A DNA stretch of 64,000 bases, taken from contig NZ_ATXW01000001.1 in the NCBI RefSeq assembly GCF_000427365.1, forward strand, positions 122,295 to 186,294. The letters run 5' to 3'. Every line of letters begins with the position of its first letter. Position 1 is the stretch's first letter. This document shows, in pieces, positions 61,517-64,000 of the stretch. This stretch comes from Rikenella microfusus DSM 15922. GTDB taxonomy: Bacteria > Bacteroidota > Bacteroidia > Bacteroidales > Rikenellaceae. The notes below the pieces were generated by a model. The model saw nothing but the letters and a program-made list of their open reading frames with translations. It made no database searches and was not told the origin of the DNA. The translations under genes were made by a program, and so were the position numbers.

Positions 61517-62911
61517 ATGATGAAAAAATGGATTTTATCGGCCGGCGCGGCCCTCGCGTTGGTTCCTGCGACGGCGCAAACGGTGCTCACGGGAGGGGGA
61601 GAGCTGAACCCCGACCTGAAAACCTCGGCCGAAGCACTGAAAAAATGGCAAGACCTGCGCGTCGGGATGTGCGTGCACTGGGGCCCTTCGTCGCTGAGCG
61701 GCAAAGAGATCGGCTGGAGCCGCGGAACGTCGGTACCGGTCTCGACTTACGACAGCCTCTACCTGCGCTTCAATCCGGAACGGTTCGACGCCGACCAGTG
61801 GTGCCGGCTGATGAAACGGTGGGGGATGCGTTATCTTTCGCCGACCTCGCGCCACCACGACGGTTTCTCCATCTGGTTTTCGGACTATTCGGAGTATGAC
61901 ATGGAAAATACTCCGGCCAAACGCGACCTGATGGCCGAAATGAAGGCGGCGTGCGACCGTCACGGCATTATGTTCGGAGCTTACTACTCCAATCTGGACT
62001 GGTACCACCCGGACTGGGTGCCGTACAGCCACGGCGGGCCGGGGCCGCTCTTCCCGAAACAGGAAGACAGCCCGAATCTGCCGCGTTATTTCGAATACAT
62101 GGCCAACCAGGTCTGCGAATTGATCGACAAATACGACCTGGCCTTTATCCAGTTCGACGGGGAGTGGGACTCCACCTATACGCACGAGGTCGGTTCCGCC
62201 ATGTACCGCCGTTTCCACACCCGCAAGCCGGAAATCCTGCTCAATTCGCGGGTGGACATCGGGCGCCGCATGGCCGGCGCGGACAACCACATCGACATGG
62301 ACGGCACGAAATACGCGGGCGATTTCCAGGATCGCGAACGACTGACCAACCGGGGAAACAATGTAACGGTATGGGGCAGCCATCCGTGGCAGGCCTGGGT
62401 GACGATCGACAAATCGCAGTGGTCGTACAACCCGGCGCCCCAGCTGATGACGGCGACCGAATTGGTGCGCGACATGGTCGGCGTCGTAGGCAGCAACGGC
62501 AACTATATGATCAATCTGGGGCCGCGTCCGGACGGCACGTTCGAGCCGGGACAGATCGCGCTGATGGACACGCTCGGCACATGGCTGAAACGGCACGGCG
62601 AGGCTATCTACGGAACACGGGGCGGCCCGTATTACCCTTTCGACGGAGGGGTCAGCACCCGCAAAGGCAAACGGGCATGGCTGCTGATTACCGACCCGGC
62701 CGTGCAAACACTACATCTGCCGAATCCGCCGGAACGGTTGCTCTCGGCCCGCGACGGTATCTCCGGGAAGAAAATCGACTTTACGATTTCATCGTCAGGC
62801 ACCCGGTTCGAACTGCCCGATGCCCGTCCGGAAGACCCGGTACGCATCGTGGAGCTGAAATTCGACGCGCCTGTCGGCATGTGCGAATCCGCTCTGCATT
62901 GTAAAGAATAA
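61517..62911 (+). CDS. secreted alpha-L-fucosidase, GH29
   Basis: Removes alpha-linked fucose from glycans. The 464-residue protein has a signal peptide (MMKKWILSAGAALALVPATAQT), the barrel opening DLRVGMCVHWGPSSLSGKEIGWSRG, RYLSPTSRHHDGFSIWFS, and the GH29 nucleophile Asp in LAFIQFDGEW. NGNYMINLGPRPDGTF is also conserved. It follows the GH2 gene by 66 bp and is presumably co-transcribed, so both act on one fucosylated glycan. Confidence 0.95.
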   Translation: MMKKWILSAGAALALVPATAQTVLTGGGELNPDLKTSAEALKKWQDLRVGMCVHWGPSSLSGKEIGWSRGTSVPVSTYDSLYLRFNPERFDADQWCRLMKRWGMRYLSPTSRHHDGFSIWFSDYSEYDMENTPAKRDLMAEMKAACDRHGIMFGAYYSNLDWYHPDWVPYSHGGPGPLFPKQEDSPNLPRYFEYMANQVCELIDKYDLAFIQFDGEWDSTYTHEVGSAMYRRFHTRKPEILLNSRVDIGRRMAGADNHIDMDGTKYAGDFQDRERLTNRGNNVTVWGSHPWQAWVTIDKSQWSYNPAPQLMTATELVRDMVGVVGSNGNYMINLGPRPDGTFEPGQIALMDTLGTWLKRHGEAIYGTRGGPYYPFDGGVSTRKGKRAWLLITDPAVQTLHLPNPPERLLSARDGISGKKIDFTISSSGTRFELPDARPEDPVRIVELKFDAPVGMCESALHCKE

Positions 62912-63487
62912 ACGCGGGATTTTCCGCTCCGCCCGTTTTCACGCTATTGCGTTGCGTAAAAAGCATACGGTTAAAAATCAGTTCCCGCGTCAGCGGGCGG
63001 GCCGGACGCCTCCCCACCGGGAGGCCCGCAACCCTCGCACACTCGGGGCGGTCTCCCGGGCGCCCGACCCGAATGAAAAACGTACTTTTAATTTGCAGGT
63101 TAAAGCCCCGAGCCAGCGAGGGCAAAACCGCAGGTTGCAGCCCTTCGCCGGGAGTGGCTCCGGGCTGGCCGCTACGCGACAGACGATTAACCGTACACTT
63201 ATTTCTAAGGTCGGACACCCTGGGAGGGTTCGGGTAGTTACAGTCCGGATCGAGTGCCGAGCGGCACCGGGCCTCCCGAAAGGAGGTATCCGGCCGGGCT
63301 GCAACAACCCTGAGTTGCGCCGCGGCCGGGAGGCTACGACCCCCAAATTCAATCGCTTCCGCGATTGTTGCGTTCTCCGCAGGCTGCGGCTCCCCATTGA
63401 ATGGTCTGAAACAGGCCGGAACCACCCCTCGCAGCGAAGTCCGCAAAATCAATCGTTCCGGGATATGAGCAGATACGGTCCTTTCAT
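62912..63487. other. hairpin-rich GC-rich non-coding region
   Basis: About 580 bp without a credible gene. It contains a series of inverted repeats: GTGCC-GAGC-GGCAC (63253-63266), CAATCGC-TTCC-GCGATTG (63350-63367), GCAAC/GTTGC (63301-63318), AGCCC/GGGCT (63138-63165), and TACGGTTAA (62966 on) facing TTAACCGTA (near 63187-63195). The hairpin GTGCCGAGCGGCACCG is also found inside repeat copy D. Its role is unknown. Confidence 0.5.
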
Positions 63488-63514
63488 GAAAAAAGCCCGC
63501 TTTTACGGGCTTTG
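63488..63514 (-). terminator. terminator of the DUF1622 gene
   Basis: On the minus strand AAAGCCCG pairs with CGGGCTTT over a 6-base loop and is followed by TTTC. Confidence 0.85.
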
Positions 63515-63591
63515 GTATGGACGCAACGAAAAAGAAGCCGTTTTGCCGGTTATCGCTCTCCGGAAACTCCACTATATCGGTCGGGCCGTTT

Positions 63592-63945
63592 TCACTCGGC
63601 CTGCCGCTTCTCTTCGGTTTGCAACTCGCGTATCTCGCGGTTCAGGAATACGGACAATACGGTGCGGAGTACGACGATACCTCCCAATATGGCCAGCTCG
63701 TCGAGTCCCGGTTCCAGCACGGTCTTGAGGATATCCGAGGCGATCAGAAATTCGAGTCCCAGCAACAAATAGGTGCCGAACGTGGCCCGCAGGCGACGGA
63801 TGTTCAGACCGGAATAACGGCCCGTAAACCGTCCGAGTTCGTTCCGTATAAAAGCGACGGCCGCCACCGCGGTGCCGTACGTGACGATGACCAGACTGAC
63901 GATGCTGATGCCGATGGCGATCAGGTTCAGGTAATGAGCGATCAT
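63592..63945 (-). CDS. DUF1622 domain-containing membrane protein
   Basis: A 117-residue protein with three transmembrane segments (LIAIGISIVSLVIVTYGTAVAAVAF, TYLLLGLEFLIASDIL, ILGGIVVLRTVLSVFL). The segment FGTYLLLGLEFLIASDILKTVL is the family hallmark. DUF1622 proteins have no known function. The C-terminus is charged (REIRELQTEEKRQAE) and cytoplasmic. No adjacent gene shares its strand within the window; the last 55 bases hold nothing. Confidence 0.9.
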   Translation of the reverse strand: MIAHYLNLIAIGISIVSLVIVTYGTAVAAVAFIRNELGRFTGRYSGLNIRRLRATFGTYLLLGLEFLIASDILKTVLEPGLDELAILGGIVVLRTVLSVFLNREIRELQTEEKRQAE

Positions 63946-64000
63946 GGCAGGTCGGATTTTTAAGGAAAATTACAGCAATATACGGGCCACGCGCATATTT

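Noticed and set aside
62966..63196. TACGGTTAA / TTAACCGTA inverted repeat as ends of an insertion element
   Set aside because: Only nine matching bases, no flanking direct repeat and no coding content; insufficient for a mobile element call.
1..64000. CRISPR arrays, rRNA genes, riboswitches, SusC/SusD pairs
   Set aside because: Looked for regularly spaced repeats, rRNA signatures, common riboswitch cores and TonB-dependent receptor genes; none was found in this window.

Overview
The window is a chromosome segment of a Bacteroidota bacterium, most likely a gut Rikenellaceae of the Alistipes type. The evidence is the recurrent Bacteroidota promoter -7 box TAnnTTTG (upstream of tRNA-Pro, ruvA, the rnf operon and the ferredoxin-led oxidoreductase operon), an rnfBCDGEA operon, a fimbrillin/DUF5119/DUF3575 pilus cluster, a DUF2027-Smr protein, a candidate 6S RNA resembling the Bacteroidota type, and several secreted glycosidases for host glycans, all in fairly GC-rich DNA. 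The genus is an inference; no rRNA gene is present.

Layout. 1-9.2 kb: the end of an aminopeptidase P, a lipocalin, a leftward MATE-yicC-gmk-nadD operon, and rightward serC-serA-DUF1015. 9.2-12 kb: a four-subunit 2-oxoacid:ferredoxin oxidoreductase operon closed by a 23-bp perfect hairpin. 12-18 kb: GH36, a tiny membrane protein, a ZIP transporter and purE leftward; hpt, queE and an IMPase rightward. 18.1-22 kb: tRNA-Pro followed by a tyrosine integrase and decayed prophage tail genes, bounded by an 11-bp direct repeat. 22-25.9 kb: a second accessory stretch with a three-gene cassette (GNAT-like, YbdN/IbrA-like, YbdM/IbrB-like). 25.9-34 kb: GH20, dnaB, a YgiQ-type radical SAM protein, a DJ-1-like protein and queA leftward. 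34-39 kb: DUF2027-Smr, RNase P RNA, a candidate 6S RNA, an IPT lipoprotein, and nadB. 39-49 kb: rseC-like plus rnfBCDGEA, DUF456, an OmpH-like lipoprotein, ruvA, and a phosphate transporter. 49.8-63 kb: GH35, a type V pilus-like cluster, and an AraC regulator divergent from GH2-GH29. The window ends with a hairpin-rich non-coding stretch and a DUF1622 protein.

How the genes fit together. The oxidoreductase reduces ferredoxin from 2-oxoacids, and Rnf can re-oxidise ferredoxin with NAD+ while pumping ions, so the two operons form an energy-conserving pair. GH2, GH20, GH29, GH35 and GH36 remove terminal or exposed sugars from mucin-like or plant glycans. No SusC/SusD pair is in view, so uptake must be encoded elsewhere.

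The most interesting non-standard signals are: (1) a family of 120-210 bp non-autonomous elements with a shared core, imperfect terminal inverted repeats and 7-8 bp flanking direct repeats, one of them inserted one base after the phosphate-transporter stop codon; (2) the GNAT/YbdN/YbdM-like cassette, of unknown function, with one such element directly in front of it; (3) a tRNA-Pro island that appears to have replaced the tRNA terminator with its own; and (4) two divergent gene pairs whose promoters are fused into a palindrome of two -7 boxes.
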